Source of the DNA: Actinomycetales bacterium
GTDB taxonomy: Bacteria > Actinomycetota > Actinomycetes > Mycobacteriales > Mycobacteriaceae
NCBI GenBank assembly: GCA_012841845.1
Contig: DUTZ01000297.1
Location: 1-6,495, forward strand
DNA: 6,495 bases
Reading direction: 5' to 3'
The translations under genes were made by a program, and so were the position numbers. The notes beneath the pieces were generated by a model. It was not told where the DNA came from and did not search any database. It saw only the letters and a list, made by a program, of their open reading frames with translations. Positions 6,151-6,495 of the stretch are shown piece by piece (positions within the stretch are counted from its first letter, which is position 1; every line of letters starts with the position of its first letter).

Positions 6151-6495
6151 CCGGGGTCTCCGTTCTGTGGGCGGCGTGGTCGCCCCGGTCCACGTGGGGC
6201 AGGCTGCGCAGGTCGCGCTCGAGGTGCCACTGCAGGTGCGCGGCGGCGATGCCGGAGGCCTGGCGGGCCACGGCGGGCGAGGAGACGGCGACGGCGTCCC
6301 ACTCCCCGGCGAGCAGCGCGGACAGGTGTTCGGCGACGCCCGGCGAGAGCGTGGCGCAGCCCTGCGGGCGGCAGTGCACGCACACGGTGCCGCCGGAGGG
6401 CACGTGGAACGCCCGGTGCGGGCCCACCACGCCGCAGCGCACGCAGCATTCCAGCACCGGCTCCCAGCCGGAGGCGGCCATGGCCCGCAGGAGGA
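6125..6495 (-). CDS. recO: DNA repair protein RecO, C-terminal part (5' end beyond the right edge)
   Basis: C-terminal portion of RecO, which loads RecA onto SSB-coated single-stranded DNA with RecR during recombinational repair. The frame is open to the right edge. Codons upstream of the ATG at 6481 read LLRA, continuous with the family's usual sequence here, so that methionine is internal. Numbered from it, a zinc ribbon is seen as C13-x2-C16 and C34-x2-C37, in the contexts CVRCG and [12 protein letters not shown]. It is followed by the helical tail [15 protein letters not shown] (45-59) and [18 protein letters not shown] (82-99). After the usual RecO end (VDR) there is a 19-residue tail that looks unconserved and overlaps the uppS start region. 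The stop is TAA, 26 bases inside uppS. The recO-uppS order is the normal one in mycobacteria. Confidence 0.93.
   Translation of the reverse strand, partial: LLRAMAASGWEPVLECCVRCGVVGPHRAFHVPSGGTVCVHCRPQGCATLSPGVAEHLSALLAGEWDAVAVSSPAVARQASGIAAAHLQWHLERDLRSLPHVDRGDHAAHRTETPGARTAQIS

Noticed and set aside
1..6495. tRNA or rRNA genes, CRISPR array, insertion sequence, prophage or defence system
   Set aside because: Nearly all of the window is accounted for by conserved housekeeping genes. No direct-repeat array, transposase, terminal inverted repeats or tRNA-like cloverleaf was seen.

Overview
The window is very GC-rich on both strands, with third codon positions dominated by G and C and frequent GTG starts. 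Gene content and order (recO-uppS, zur, smtB, glyS, dgt) match the conserved core block of Mycobacteriales (Corynebacteriales) such as Mycobacterium, Gordonia, Rhodococcus and Dietzia. The protein sequences resemble the M. tuberculosis orthologues as I recall them. I infer a high-GC actinobacterium of that order, perhaps Dietzia-like, but cannot fix the genus by eye.

Layout from left to right. Positions 2-985 (+) hold most of a SxxK serine hydrolase (beta-lactamase/6-aminohexanoate-dimer hydrolase type), probably cut at the left edge. It converges on a minus-strand cluster glyS (2961-4355) -> DUF218/YdcF membrane protein (2290-2937) -> dgt (1002-2270), with gaps of 23 and 19 bases that suggest one operon. 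A 179-base divergent intergenic region (4356-4534) separates glyS from the plus-strand pair smtB (4535-4912) and zur (4909-5316), which overlap by four bases (GTGA). This region holds back-to-back candidate -10 elements inside an inverted repeat, and a pair of GGCGCGCC palindromes in the presumed glyS leader. zur converges on uppS (5326-6150, -). The two stop codons lie in the two arms of a perfect 8-bp hairpin. The right edge holds the 3' part of recO (-), which overlaps the start of uppS by 26 bases.

Functionally this is mostly housekeeping. RecO acts in recombinational repair, UppS in polyprenyl diphosphate synthesis for the cell envelope, GlyRS in tRNA-Gly charging, and Dgt in dNTP hydrolysis. 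SmtB and Zur are two zinc-sensing repressors, and all the metal ligands expected from their families are visible. GlyRS itself carries a four-cysteine zinc-knuckle-like insertion and is divergently transcribed from the zinc sensors, which is the most interesting biological link here. I see no mobile element, CRISPR array, tRNA or rRNA, and no convincing unknown system. The window is an ordinary chromosomal core region with a few regulatory details worth checking.
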